From an uncultured Rhodoferax sp. (lineage in GTDB: Bacteria > Pseudomonadota > Gammaproteobacteria > Burkholderiales > Burkholderiaceae_C), in contig NZ_CAMIHB010000007.1 in assembly GCF_946221635.1 (NCBI RefSeq), positions 62,001 through 126,000 on the forward strand: a DNA stretch of 64,000 nucleotides, given 5' to 3'. This document shows positions 16,070 through 25,152 of the stretch, piece after piece. Below the pieces are notes generated by a model that did not search any database, was not told the DNA's origin, and worked only from the letters and a program-made list of their open reading frames with translations. Made by a program: the position numbers and the translations under genes. How positions within the stretch are numbered: position 1 is the first letter of the stretch; every line of letters begins with the position of its first letter.

Positions 16070-17707
16070 TTAATTGCGCTGCAAGCCGAGTTGCAGGGCA
16101 CCCCGGCCAGAACCCAGCGCTTGCGGGGCAGACGCCATCATGAGGGGGCTGGTGCCTGCGCTGGCGCCCAGCTTGAATACCGCCACCACCTGCACCAGGT
16201 CCTGCGCCTGGCTCTTCAGGCTCGATGCCGCCGCCGCCATCTCCTCCACCAGCGCCGCGTTCTGCTGCGTGGTCTGGTCCATGGACGTCACGGCTTCACC
16301 GACCTGCGCCACGCCCGCACTCTGCTCGCTGCTGGCCGCGCTGATCTCGCCCATGATGTCGGTCACCCGGCGGATGCTGGTGACCACCTCGGTCATGGTG
16401 GTGCCGGCTTGGTCCACCAAGGCACTGCCCTGTTCTACCCGGGTCACGCTGTCCCCAATCAACCCTTTGATTTCCTTGGCCGCCTCGGCACTGCGTCCGG
16501 CCAGGCTGCGCACCTCACTGGCCACCACCGCAAAGCCCCGGCCCTGCTCGCCCGCGCGGGCCGCTTCCACGGCGGCGTTCAAGGCCAGGATATTGGTCTG
16601 GAAGGCGATGCCATCGATGACGCTGATGATGTCGGCGATCTTGCGCGAGGCCTCGTTGATGCCTTTCATGGTTTCCACCACCTGACCGACCACCTCGCCG
16701 CCCTGGACGGCGACCTTGGAGGCGTTCATGGCCAGCTGGTTGGCCTGGGAGGCGGAGTCGGCGTTCTGGCGCACAGTGGAGCCCAGTTCTTCCATGGAAG
16801 CTGCGGTTTCCTCAAGGGCGCTGGCCTGCTGTTCGGTGCGGGCGCTGAGGTCGTGGTTGCCTTGGGCGATTTCGGCGCTGGCGGTGGCCACTGACTCGGA
16901 ACCACTGCGCACCTGGGATACCACCTGGGCCAGGCGCTCCTGCATGCGTTGCAGGGCCGCAAGCAGCTGCCCGGTCTCGTTGTCCGAATCCACCACGATG
17001 GATTGCGACAGGTCGCCTTCGGCGATCTGGTCGGCCATGGAAACGACCACACCGATGGGCTGGGTGATGGAGCGGATCAGCCACAGTGCAGCGGCCACTG
17101 CGGCGACGACCGCGATCAGCAGCGCAACCAGCATGACGCTGCGGGCCGTGGTGTAGCTGTTGTCGCTGTTATTGCTCGCAGTCACGGCGCTGCCGTGGTT
17201 CAGGTCGGTCAGCTGCTTGATGGCGGCCTTGATGCTGTCATAGGTGGGCTTGGACTCGTTCTCAAGGAGCTTGCGGGCGGGGAACTTGTCGCGCTTGGTC
17301 GACAGGTCCACCAACTGCGCGTGCTGCTCCAGGTATTTTTTCCAGTCGGCTTCGAAGGTGGTGTAAATCGCCTTTTCCTCGGGGCTGTCGATGTACTTGG
17401 TGTACTCGTCGCGCACTTTTTCAATGGCCGCCAGCGCTTCGATCATGACCTTGTTGATGCGCTCCATTGCGCCTTCATCGCTGTTTTGCACGTGCTGGCT
17501 TTCAAGGGCCCGCAGTTCGGCAATGTTGGATCGCAGGGTACCCACCAGCTCAATGCTGGGAAGCAAGTTACCCGTGATTTGCTGCGTGTTCCCACGCATG
17601 GCTTGCATCTGCAGGATGGCAACGACCACCACCCCGACCAGCAACGCTGTCAACAAACCCATGGCGCTGATCAAGCGTGTGGATATCTTGAGATTCTTGA
17701 ATTTCAT
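16070..17707 (-). CDS. methyl-accepting chemotaxis protein in the sugar operon
   Basis: A 545-aa receptor of the 4HB_MCP type. TM1 is at about 10-34, a periplasmic four-helix bundle at 35-190, TM2 near 190-212 (ARSVMLVALLIAVVAAVAAALW), then HAMP and a signalling domain with hairpin IDGIAFQTNILALNAAVEAA. It ends QNAALVEEMAAAASSLKSQAQDLVQVVAVF, common in betaproteobacterial receptors. GAGGAGA precedes the ATG. It follows the SMP-30-like gene by 39 bp on the same strand, so it is probably the last gene of the dehydratase operon. A link to sugar sensing, perhaps through ChvE as with Trg, is inference. Confidence 0.92.
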   Translation of the reverse strand: MKFKNLKISTRLISAMGLLTALLVGVVVVAILQMQAMRGNTQQITGNLLPSIELVGTLRSNIAELRALESQHVQNSDEGAMERINKVMIEALAAIEKVRDEYTKYIDSPEEKAIYTTFEADWKKYLEQHAQLVDLSTKRDKFPARKLLENESKPTYDSIKAAIKQLTDLNHGSAVTASNNSDNSYTTARSVMLVALLIAVVAAVAAALWLIRSITQPIGVVVSMADQIAEGDLSQSIVVDSDNETGQLLAALQRMQERLAQVVSQVRSGSESVATASAEIAQGNHDLSARTEQQASALEETAASMEELGSTVRQNADSASQANQLAMNASKVAVQGGEVVGQVVETMKGINEASRKIADIISVIDGIAFQTNILALNAAVEAARAGEQGRGFAVVASEVRSLAGRSAEAAKEIKGLIGDSVTRVEQGSALVDQAGTTMTEVVTSIRRVTDIMGEISAASSEQSAGVAQVGEAVTSMDQTTQQNAALVEEMAAAASSLKSQAQDLVQVVAVFKLGASAGTSPLMMASAPQALGSGRGALQLGLQRN

Positions 17708-17746
17708 GGCCCGTGTCTCCTCGTATTTTTAGTGGGGCAACTTCAT

Positions 17747-18673
17747 TTAACCTGCAAATAGATGCGCTGGCAATCCAGGGCTGTCAACCTCCACGGCAAA
17801 GAGTGCACCGGCCAACGGCTCGCTGAAAAGCGCCGCACTCGCATGCGTGCTGCCGCTGGTGATGAACAGTGTACGTAACTGGGGGCCACCGAAGGCACAG
17901 CCCGTGAGCTGGCTGGCCGGGAGCTGGATATGCAGCAGTTCCGCGCCCGTTTCCGGATGGTGGCAGCTTGCGCGGCCCGTGCCGGCCCGCGCAAGCCAGA
18001 TGCGGCCCGCGGCGTCGGTGCACAGGCCCTGGGGGGTTCCCTCGTGCCGCGGCAAGGCCAGCCAGCTGCGGGCGGGGCCGAGCTGGCCGTTGGTCTCCAG
18101 GGCGTGTGCCCATATCCGGTTCTGGGTCGGGTCGGCGACCAGCAGGGTTTGCTGGTCCCGGGTCCAGGTCATGCCGGGGCTGTCGCCGAGGTTTTCGAGC
18201 TGACGGACGCAGCGCGAACCGCCGGCGTAACGGTAGAGCGCCCCGGTGGGCGATTGTCCGGTGCCAGGCGCTGTGCTGCACCAGAAGCGGCCTTGGCTGT
18301 CGCACAGACCGGCGCGCAGTCGGTTGCCGGGCTGGGCGGGTTCTGGCCGGTGCAGCAGCTCCAGGCGGGCGGTGTCGGGGTCGAAGAAAGCCAGCTCGTG
18401 CCGCAGGGCCAGCAGCAGGCCGGCGTGACCGGCGCGCTCCGCCAGGGCGCTGACGGGCTGGTCCAGGGACCAGCTGTCGCGCAGCCGCTGGGCGGGCTGG
18501 AAGCGGTGCAACTGCTGGCTGGGGGCATCTACCCAGTACAGCGCAGATTCTCGGGTGGACCAGAGTGGCGCGGCACCGCGCAGCGCCTGGGCACTCCAGA
18601 CGCTGCGAGCCTCATCCCGCACTGCGGGCAGTGGGCAGTGCGGTGGTGGTGTTGCCTGCAACACCGCGGACAT
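17747..18673 (-). CDS. SMP-30/gluconolactonase-like protein with lost metal ligands
   Basis: A 308-aa six-bladed beta-propeller of the SMP-30/gluconolactonase family, which normally opens aldonolactones using a divalent metal held by Glu, Asn and Asp. The position in a non-phosphorylative sugar operon predicts a lactonase. But the family motifs are altered: GEGPLW reads GAAPLW (Glu to Ala), PNGL reads SPGM (Asn to Pro), and PDG reads PQG (Asp to Gln, in GTPQGLCTDAAGRIWLA). So all three metal ligands appear to be missing. ATG 18673 lies 1 nt after the dehydratase stop (TGACATG). It may be inactive, use another metal site, or bind rather than cleave sugar lactone. Confidence 0.78.
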   Translation of the reverse strand: MSAVLQATPPPHCPLPAVRDEARSVWSAQALRGAAPLWSTRESALYWVDAPSQQLHRFQPAQRLRDSWSLDQPVSALAERAGHAGLLLALRHELAFFDPDTARLELLHRPEPAQPGNRLRAGLCDSQGRFWCSTAPGTGQSPTGALYRYAGGSRCVRQLENLGDSPGMTWTRDQQTLLVADPTQNRIWAHALETNGQLGPARSWLALPRHEGTPQGLCTDAAGRIWLARAGTGRASCHHPETGAELLHIQLPASQLTGCAFGGPQLRTLFITSGSTHASAALFSEPLAGALFAVEVDSPGLPAHLFAG

Positions 18674-18674
18674 G

Positions 18675-20399
18675 TCAGTGCGAGTCGCGCGGAACTCCGG
18701 CACCGCTGCCACCGACCAGGAAGTCCAGGTCGGCACCCAGGTGGGCCTGTTGCACGGTTTCGACGTAGAGCTTGTACCAGCCGCGCTTGGGCTTCTCGGG
18801 CGCCTGCCAGGCGGCCAGACGGCGCGCCAGTTCTTCGTCCGACACTTCCAGATGCAGCTTGCGCTCGGGCACGTTGAGTTCAATCATGTCGCCGTTCTGC
18901 ACCACGGCCAGCGGTCCACCGGCGGCGGCCTCGGGGCTGGTGTGCAGCACGGTGGTGCCGTAGGCGGTGCCGCTCATGCGCGCATCGGAAATGCGCACCA
19001 TGTCGGTAATGCCTTTCTTGAGCACCTTGGGTGGCAGGGGCATATTGCCCACCTCGGCCATGCCGGGGTAACCGCGCGGGCCGCAATTCTTGAGCACCAT
19101 GATGCAGTTTTCGTCGATATCCAGGTCCGGATCGTCAATCTTGGCGTGGAACTCCTCGATGGACTCGAACACCACGGCACGGCCACGGTGGTGCAGCAGG
19201 TGCTTGGACGCGGCAGAGGGCTTGATGACTGCCCCATTGGGCGCCAGGTTGCCACGCACCACGGCAATGCCGGCGGCGGGCATGAAGGGCTCTTCCACGG
19301 TCTTGATGACTTCGCGGTTGTAGCAGGGCGCGTTTTCCACGTTCTCGCGGATGGTCTTGCCGTTCACGGTCATGGCGTCGGCGTGCAGCAAAGGCAGGAT
19401 TTCGCGCATCACCGCAGGCAGGCCGCCGGCGTAGCAGAAGTCTTCCATCAGGTACTGGCCGGAGGGTTGCAGGTTCAGGATGTTGTTCACTTCCGAACCC
19501 AGCTTGTCGAAGTCTTCCAGCTTGAGGTCCACACCGATACGGCCGGCAATCGCTAGCAGGTGGATCACGGCGTTGGTGGAGCCGCCAATGGCCGCGTTGG
19601 TGCGGATGGCGTTTTCGAAGGCCTGACGGGTCAGGATTTTGGACATCTTGATGTCCTGCTTGACCATTTCCACGATACGGCGGCCGGTGAGCTGGGCCAG
19701 GCGCTTGCGGCGGGTGTCGGCCGCGGGAATGGCGGCATTCTCCGGGAAGGCCATGCCCAGGGCTTCCACCATGCTGGCCATGGTGGAGGCGGTGCCCATG
19801 GTCATGCAGGTGCCGCTGGAGCGGTGCATATCGCTTTCGCAGGAGGTGAATTCCTGCATGGTCATCTGGCCGCCACGCACCATCTCGGACATCTGCCAGA
19901 CGCCGGTGCCGGAGCCCACGTCCTTGCCGCGGAACTTGCCGTTGAGCATGGGGCCGCCGGACAGGCCGATGGTGGGCAGGTCGCAGCTGGCGGCGCCCAT
20001 CATGAGCGAGGGGGTGGTCTTGTCACAGCCCATGAGCAGCACCACGCCGTCGATGGGGTTGCCGCGGATGCTTTCTTCCACGTCCATGGACGCCAGGTTG
20101 CGGAACAGCATGGCCGTGGGGCGCAGCTGGGTTTCCCCCAGCGACATGACGGGGAATTCGAGCGGGAAGCCACCGGCTTCGTAGACGCCGCGCTTGACGA
20201 ATTCGGCCAGTTCACGGAAGTGGCCGTTGCAGGGGGTCAGCTCGCTCCAGGTGTTGCAGATGCCGATGATGGGGCGGCCATCCAGCAGGTCGTGGGGGTA
20301 GCCCTGGTTTTTGAGCCAGCTGCGGTGCACAAAGCCGTCGCGGTCTTGGCGGCCGAACCAGGCGTGGCTGCGGCGGAATGGGGGCTTTTCGGAACTCAT
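18675..20399 (-). CDS. L-arabonate dehydratase-type IlvD/Edd enzyme
   Basis: A 574-aa IlvD/Edd-family dehydratase, which turns sugar acids such as L-arabonate (or D-xylonate, D-fuconate) into 2-keto-3-deoxy acids. The Fe-S cysteines are seen as Cys57 (ELTPCN), Cys125 (GCDKTT) and Cys198 (SSGTCM), two residues offset from those of the Rhizobium leguminosarum arabonate dehydratase, suggesting a [2Fe-2S] enzyme. DARMSGTAYG and the C-terminal swivelling domain are intact. Full length. It heads the operon dehydratase-SMP30-chemoreceptor and is divergent from the SDR gene. Substrate choice among pentonates cannot be fixed from sequence alone. Confidence 0.9.
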   Translation of the reverse strand: MSSEKPPFRRSHAWFGRQDRDGFVHRSWLKNQGYPHDLLDGRPIIGICNTWSELTPCNGHFRELAEFVKRGVYEAGGFPLEFPVMSLGETQLRPTAMLFRNLASMDVEESIRGNPIDGVVLLMGCDKTTPSLMMGAASCDLPTIGLSGGPMLNGKFRGKDVGSGTGVWQMSEMVRGGQMTMQEFTSCESDMHRSSGTCMTMGTASTMASMVEALGMAFPENAAIPAADTRRKRLAQLTGRRIVEMVKQDIKMSKILTRQAFENAIRTNAAIGGSTNAVIHLLAIAGRIGVDLKLEDFDKLGSEVNNILNLQPSGQYLMEDFCYAGGLPAVMREILPLLHADAMTVNGKTIRENVENAPCYNREVIKTVEEPFMPAAGIAVVRGNLAPNGAVIKPSAASKHLLHHRGRAVVFESIEEFHAKIDDPDLDIDENCIMVLKNCGPRGYPGMAEVGNMPLPPKVLKKGITDMVRISDARMSGTAYGTTVLHTSPEAAAGGPLAVVQNGDMIELNVPERKLHLEVSDEELARRLAAWQAPEKPKRGWYKLYVETVQQAHLGADLDFLVGGSGAGVPRDSH

Positions 20400-20491
20400 G
20401 GGTTGCCTCTTTATGTAGGGAGGAGATTCCTCCAGTTCTTGACAGCCGGCATGGTATCAATGCACAGTGATAATAGAAAATGAATTAACTA

Positions 20492-20513
20492 GCAATTTAT
20501 ATATATAAATTGC
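20492..20513. promoter_or_regulatory. perfect 22-bp AT-rich palindrome between divergent sugar genes
   Basis: The half site GCAATTTATAT is followed exactly by its reverse complement. It lies in a 135-bp, unusually AT-rich gap between the dehydratase (minus) and SDR (plus) starts, about 20 bp before the SDR ATG. It is a good candidate operator for the GbpR-like LysR regulator or another local regulator. Confidence 0.55.
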
Positions 20514-20534
20514 AATCACAAAAAAAGGAAAAAT

Positions 20535-21308
20535 ATGTCAGCAGTTTCTAGCTTGGCGCGTTATCCCAGCTTGCAGGGGAAAAACGTCTTCATCACCGGG
20601 GGCGGCACCGGCATCGGCGCGGCCATGGTCAGCGCCTTCGCCGAGCAGGGCGCACGGGTGGCGTTTGTGGATGTGGCGGCAGAACCCAGCGAGGCATTGG
20701 CCCAGCAACTGCGGGCCCAGGGCGGTACGGTCTGGTGGCAGGCGTGCGATGTGCGCGATGTAGCGGCCCTGCAGGGCGCGGTGGCTGCGGCCCACGCGGA
20801 ACTGGGCGACTTCGCCGTGCTAGTGAACAACGTGGCCCGCGACGACCGGCACACGCTGGAATCCGTGACGCCGGAATACTGGGACGAACGCATGGCGGTG
20901 AACCAGCGCCCCGCCTTTTTTGCCATCCAGGCCGTGGTGCCGGGCATGCGCCGCCTGGGCGGCGGCTCCATCATCAACCTGGGCTCCACCGGCTGGCAGA
21001 CCAAGGGCAGCGGCTATCCCTGCTATGCGGTGGCCAAGTCCTCCGTCAACGGCCTCACGCGCGGACTGGCGGATTCGCTGGGGGCACACCGCATCCGCGT
21101 GAACACGGTGTCGCCGGGGTGGGTCATGACGGAGCGCCAGATCAGCATGTGGCTGGACGCGGCCGGTGAGGCGGACATCCAGCGCAACCAGTGCCTGCCC
21201 GACAAGCTCAAGCCCTCGGACGTGGCGCGCATGGTGCTGTTCCTGGCCTCCGATGACGGCGCCATGTGCACCGCCCAGGAATTCAAGGTCGACGCCGGCT
21301 GGTCCTGA
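20535..21308 (+). CDS. SDR-family sugar (aldose 1-)dehydrogenase candidate
   Basis: A 257-aa classical short-chain dehydrogenase. It has cofactor motif TGGGTGIG (21-28), NNVA (98-101), and catalytic Asn123, Ser151, Tyr164 and Lys168 (YAVAK). Asp46 after the second strand (FVDVA) favours NAD+. In this setting it probably oxidises an aldose such as L-arabinose, D-xylose or D-galactose at C1 to the lactone. An AAAGGAAAA ribosome site precedes the ATG. It is divergent from the dehydratase and convergent with the LysR gene (19 bp gap). A second possible dehydrogenase lies at 27315, so the division of labour is open. Confidence 0.82.
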   Translation: MSAVSSLARYPSLQGKNVFITGGGTGIGAAMVSAFAEQGARVAFVDVAAEPSEALAQQLRAQGGTVWWQACDVRDVAALQGAVAAAHAELGDFAVLVNNVARDDRHTLESVTPEYWDERMAVNQRPAFFAIQAVVPGMRRLGGGSIINLGSTGWQTKGSGYPCYAVAKSSVNGLTRGLADSLGAHRIRVNTVSPGWVMTERQISMWLDAAGEADIQRNQCLPDKLKPSDVARMVLFLASDDGAMCTAQEFKVDAGWS

Positions 21309-21327
21309 GGCCAGCTTCCCGTGGCCC

Positions 21328-22296
21328 TCAGGGCGTAGGCGGGAAGGAAAACTCCTTGCCGTAGACCGTCATGGCCGAGGCCTTGAGGGCGCGCAACACC
21401 ACCTCGCCCGCCGGCGAAAGCAGGCGGTCGCGTCGCGTGATGAAGCCAAAGGGCTCCATGTCCAGCGGCAGCGCCACCGGCAGGATGGACATCAGCCCGT
21501 GGTTGGCGTAGTAGCGCGCCACGTCCACCGCCATCACGCTCACCATGTCGCTCTGCTGCATCATCTTGCTGATGAACAGCATGGCGCTGGTCTCCACGCT
21601 GTTGGTGGGTTGCTGCAGGCCCAACTCCTGGATCATCAGGTCGAAGCGGTGGCGCAGCATGCTGCCGGCCGGCGGCACGATCCAGCCGTACTGGAACACA
21701 TCCTCCAGGCTGGGCTTGATGGCGGTGAGCAAAGGGTGGCCGGGCCGCGCCACGGCGCAGATGGGCTCGTCGGTCACCACTTCGTAGCGCAGCGCCGCCT
21801 TGTCGTGTTCCGGGGAGAGGCGCCCCACCAGGATGTCCAGCGTGCCCCGGTTCAGGCGCTCGATGAGCACGTTGCTGGGTTCGATCTGGATGGTGATGTG
21901 CAGGTTCGGGTGGGCCTGCTTGACGGCCGCCACCGTTGGCGGCAGCAGCGCCAGGCCGGGCGCGGTGATGGACCCCAGGTTCACCTGGCCGAACTGGCCG
22001 CTCTTGGCGGCCTGCAGCTCTTCGTGTGCCTGGTTGAGGCTGGCCAGGGCGGCGCGGGCGTGGCGAATCATGGTGTCGCCGTACCAGGTGGGGCGCATGC
22101 CACGCGGCAGGCGCTCGAACAGCGAAACCCCCAGCACGTCCTCCAGATCCTTGAGCAGCTTGGACGCCGCGGGCTGGGTCATGTTCAGGACCTGTGCGGC
22201 ACGATGGATATTTCCTTCTTCTGACAAGGCAACAAGTAGCAGAAGCTGCCGCGTTTTTAGTCGGGCACGCAAGAACCAGTGTGTGTAGTTCGTCAT
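21328..22296 (-). CDS. gbpR: GbpR-like LysR regulator of sugar uptake and catabolism
   Basis: A 322-aa LysR regulator. HTH TRQLLLLVALSEEGNIHRAAQVLNMTQPAASKLLKDLE (about 17-55), then an effector domain with LGSITAPGLALLPPTV. It resembles GbpR, which controls chvE and the galactose-binding operon in Agrobacterium. It is transcribed away from chvE with a 152-bp AT-rich gap (22297-22448) holding several TNNNN-type AT tracts but no operator I can define. With the dehydratase operon on its other side, it is placed to control the whole locus. Confidence 0.82.
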   Translation of the reverse strand: MTNYTHWFLRARLKTRQLLLLVALSEEGNIHRAAQVLNMTQPAASKLLKDLEDVLGVSLFERLPRGMRPTWYGDTMIRHARAALASLNQAHEELQAAKSGQFGQVNLGSITAPGLALLPPTVAAVKQAHPNLHITIQIEPSNVLIERLNRGTLDILVGRLSPEHDKAALRYEVVTDEPICAVARPGHPLLTAIKPSLEDVFQYGWIVPPAGSMLRHRFDLMIQELGLQQPTNSVETSAMLFISKMMQQSDMVSVMAVDVARYYANHGLMSILPVALPLDMEPFGFITRRDRLLSPAGEVVLRALKASAMTVYGKEFSFPPTP

Positions 22297-22448
22297 GTCA
22301 GGGTTATCACCAATCTATATTTGAGTATCAAAACAGCTACAAACTATATTAGAAATTAATCTATCACATCCTTATCATCCGTGCTCTGCGCCGACCTGGC
22401 AAAGACCCGAGTTAGTTAAAAATTTGTTAATCCCACAGGAGACATTCC

Positions 22449-23525
22449 ATGACAGCACGTAGAAGCACTCTGAAGGCCCTGGTTGCCAGCCTGGCCATCG
22501 GCCTGGCATTCGGCAGCACCGCAGTTCAAGCGCAGGACAAGGGCCTGGTCGGTGTGGCCATGCCTACCAAGAGCTCGACCCGTTGGATCAGCGACGGCAA
22601 CAGCATGGTGGCCGCTCTGGCTGCCAAAGGCTACAAGGCCGATCTGCAGTACGCGGAAGACGACATCCCCAACCAGCTCGCCCAGATCGAAAACATGATC
22701 ACCAAGGGTGCCAAGGTGCTGGTGATTGCCGCCATCGACGGCACCACCCTGACCAACGTGCTGCAAAAGGCCGCCGACAAGGGCATCAAGATCATCTCCT
22801 ATGACCGCCTGATCGTGGGTTCCAAGAACGTGGACTACTACGCCACCTTCGACAACTTCCAGGTGGGCGTGTTGCAAGCCCAATCCCTGGAAAAGGCCCT
22901 GGGCCTGAAGGAAGGCAAGGGCCCGTTCAACATCGAACTGTTCGGCGGTTCGGCTGACGACAACAACGCCTTCTTCTTCTACGACGGCGCCATGTCCGTG
23001 CTGGACCCCTACATCAAGTCCGGCAAGCTGGTGGTTCGCTCCAAGCAGACCGGCATGCAAAAGGTGGCTACCCTGCGCTGGGACGGCCAAGTGGCCCAGG
23101 CCCGTATGGAAAACCTGCTGAGCGCCTACTACGGCAAGGACAAGGTCAACGCCGTGCTGTCTCCCTATGATGGTCTGTCCATCGGTATCCTGTCCGCGCT
23201 GAAGGGTGTGGGCTACGGCACCGCGGCACAACCCATGCCTTTTGTGTCCGGTCAGGACGCCGAAGTGCCCTCCGTGAAGTCCATCATCCGCAAGGAACAG
23301 TACTCCACCATCTTCAAGGACACCCGCGAACTGGCCAAGGTCACTGCCAACATGGTGGACGCTGTCATGAGCGGCAAGCAGCCTGAAATCAACGACACCA
23401 AGACCTACAACAACAAGGTCAAGGTCGTTCCTTCCTACCTGCTCAAGCCTGTGGCTGTGGACCTGTCCAACTACAAGCAAGTCCTGGTGGGCAGCGGCTA
23501 CATCAAGGAAGAGCAACTCAAGTAA
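22449..23525 (+). CDS. chvE: ChvE-type multiple-monosaccharide periplasmic binding protein
   Basis: A 358-aa periplasmic sugar-binding protein with signal peptide (cleavage after STAVQA, about residue 28). The sequence follows Agrobacterium ChvE almost throughout: VAMPTKSSTRWISDG, YAEDDIPNQLAQIENM, SYDRLI, YYATFDNFQVGVLQ, ELFGGSADDNNAFFFY. ChvE binds aldoses such as L-arabinose, D-galactose, D-glucose and D-xylose, and in relatives also serves chemotaxis. Ribosome site AGGAG. First gene of the chvE-gguA-gguB operon; a hairpin terminator follows, which should make it the most highly expressed member. Confidence 0.93.
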   Translation: MTARRSTLKALVASLAIGLAFGSTAVQAQDKGLVGVAMPTKSSTRWISDGNSMVAALAAKGYKADLQYAEDDIPNQLAQIENMITKGAKVLVIAAIDGTTLTNVLQKAADKGIKIISYDRLIVGSKNVDYYATFDNFQVGVLQAQSLEKALGLKEGKGPFNIELFGGSADDNNAFFFYDGAMSVLDPYIKSGKLVVRSKQTGMQKVATLRWDGQVAQARMENLLSAYYGKDKVNAVLSPYDGLSIGILSALKGVGYGTAAQPMPFVSGQDAEVPSVKSIIRKEQYSTIFKDTRELAKVTANMVDAVMSGKQPEINDTKTYNNKVKVVPSYLLKPVAVDLSNYKQVLVGSGYIKEEQLK

Positions 23526-23547
23526 TCGCGATTACGAGTAGAAAGAG

Positions 23548-23576
23548 GCCCTGTGCCCCAAAGCACAGGGCTTTTT
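23548..23576 (+). terminator. intrinsic terminator after chvE, inside the operon
   Basis: Nine-bp stem GCCCTGTGC / GCACAGGGC with a 6-nt loop and a T5 run. Because gguA starts 40 bp later without an obvious new promoter, it probably acts as a partial terminator that lowers expression of the membrane components relative to the binding protein. Confidence 0.85.
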
Positions 23577-23615
23577 ACATTCTTCCGGGTTCCAGCGAAC
23601 CACAGTTGAGGCAAC

Positions 23616-25151
23616 ATGGTCCAACCAATTCTAGAAATGCGTGGAATGCGCAAGACATTCCATGGCGTGACGGCACTCAGCAATGTGAACCTCACAGTGC
23701 TGCCTGGCCAGATCCATGCCATCGTTGGAGAAAACGGTGCCGGCAAGTCCACCCTGATGAAAGTGCTCAGCGGTGTGTACCCTTACGGCGAGTATGAAGG
23801 TGAGATCCACTACCAGGGTCAGGAATGCAAGTTCAAGGGCATCCATGACAGCGAGTCGGTCGGCATCATCATCATCCACCAGGAGCTGGCCCTGGTCCCC
23901 CTGCTCTCCATTACCGAGAACATCTTCCTGGGCAACGAGCAGGCCAATGCGGCCGGCGTGATCGACTGGAACACCTCCTACGTCAAGACCCAGGCCCTGC
24001 TCAAAAAAGTCGGGCTCAACGAGTCCCCCAATGCGCTCATCACCAACCTGGGCGTGGGCAAGCAGCAGCTGATTGAAATTGCCAAGGCCCTGTCCAAGGA
24101 AGTCAAGCTGCTGATCCTGGACGAACCCACCGCCAGCCTGAACGAAAAAGACAGCGATGCCTTGCTGGATCTGCTGCTGGAGCTCAAGCGCCAGGGCATT
24201 GCCTGCATCCTGATCTCGCACAAGCTCAATGAAATCGCCAAGGTGGCTGACGCCATCACCGTGCTGCGTGACGGCGCCAGCGTGGCCACGCTGGATTGCA
24301 GCGAAGGCCCGGCCAACGAAGACATCATCATCCGCAACATGGTGGGCCGCGAGATGGCCGACCGTTACCCCCGACGCACCCCCAACATCGGCGAGAAGGT
24401 GTTCGAGGTCAAGAACTGGACGGTGCACCACGCCGAACACGCGGACCGCAGGGTCATCAAGGGCGTGGACCTGCACGTCAAACGCGGCGAGATCGTCGGC
24501 ATTGCCGGCCTCATGGGGGCGGGTCGTACCGAGTTGGCCATGAGCATCTTCGGCCGCACCTATGGCCAGAACATCAGCGGCCAGGTGCTGCTCCATGGCA
24601 AGGAAGTCGACACCAGTACGGTGCAGAAGGCCATCAACCATGGCATCGCCTACGTGACCGAAGACCGCAAGGGCTATGGCTTGGTGTTGGATGAAACCAT
24701 TGCCTGGAACACCACGCTGGCCAATCTGCCGGCCGTGGCCAAGGGCTCGGTGGTGGACGAAGGGCAGGAGTTCAGCGTGGCGCAGGAATTCCGCAAGAAA
24801 CTCAACATCCGCAGCCCCAACGTATTTGCGCGCACCGTCAACCTCTCGGGTGGCAACCAGCAGAAGGTGGTGCTGAGCAAATGGCTGTTCTCCGAACCTG
24901 AGGTGCTCATCCTCGATGAACCCACGCGCGGTATCGACGTGGGTGCCAAGTACGAGATCTACACCATCATTGCGCAGCTGGCCGCCGAGGGCAAATGCGT
25001 GTTGATGATCTCCAGCGAAATGCCGGAGCTGCTGGGCATGTGCGACCGCATCTGCGTGCTCAACGAAGGTGCCTTTGTGGCGGAGTTCCCCGCCGCCGAG
25101 GCCACCCAGGAAAAAATTATGCGATCTATCGTGACATCAGGAGTGAATTGA
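23616..25151 (+). CDS. gguA: GguA, ATP-binding subunit of multiple-monosaccharide ABC transporter
   Basis: A 511-aa CUT2-class ATPase with two fused nucleotide-binding domains. The first has Walker A GENGAGKST and Walker B LLILDEPTASL. The second has the degenerate Walker A GLMGAGRTEL typical of the MglA/XylG/GguA group, with LSGGNQQKVVLSKWL and VLILDEPTRGIDVGAKYEIY. It powers uptake of sugars delivered by ChvE. It ends 1 nt before gguB (TGACATG), so the pair is coupled. Confidence 0.93.
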   Translation: MVQPILEMRGMRKTFHGVTALSNVNLTVLPGQIHAIVGENGAGKSTLMKVLSGVYPYGEYEGEIHYQGQECKFKGIHDSESVGIIIIHQELALVPLLSITENIFLGNEQANAAGVIDWNTSYVKTQALLKKVGLNESPNALITNLGVGKQQLIEIAKALSKEVKLLILDEPTASLNEKDSDALLDLLLELKRQGIACILISHKLNEIAKVADAITVLRDGASVATLDCSEGPANEDIIIRNMVGREMADRYPRRTPNIGEKVFEVKNWTVHHAEHADRRVIKGVDLHVKRGEIVGIAGLMGAGRTELAMSIFGRTYGQNISGQVLLHGKEVDTSTVQKAINHGIAYVTEDRKGYGLVLDETIAWNTTLANLPAVAKGSVVDEGQEFSVAQEFRKKLNIRSPNVFARTVNLSGGNQQKVVLSKWLFSEPEVLILDEPTRGIDVGAKYEIYTIIAQLAAEGKCVLMISSEMPELLGMCDRICVLNEGAFVAEFPAAEATQEKIMRSIVTSGVN

Positions 25152-25152
25152 C

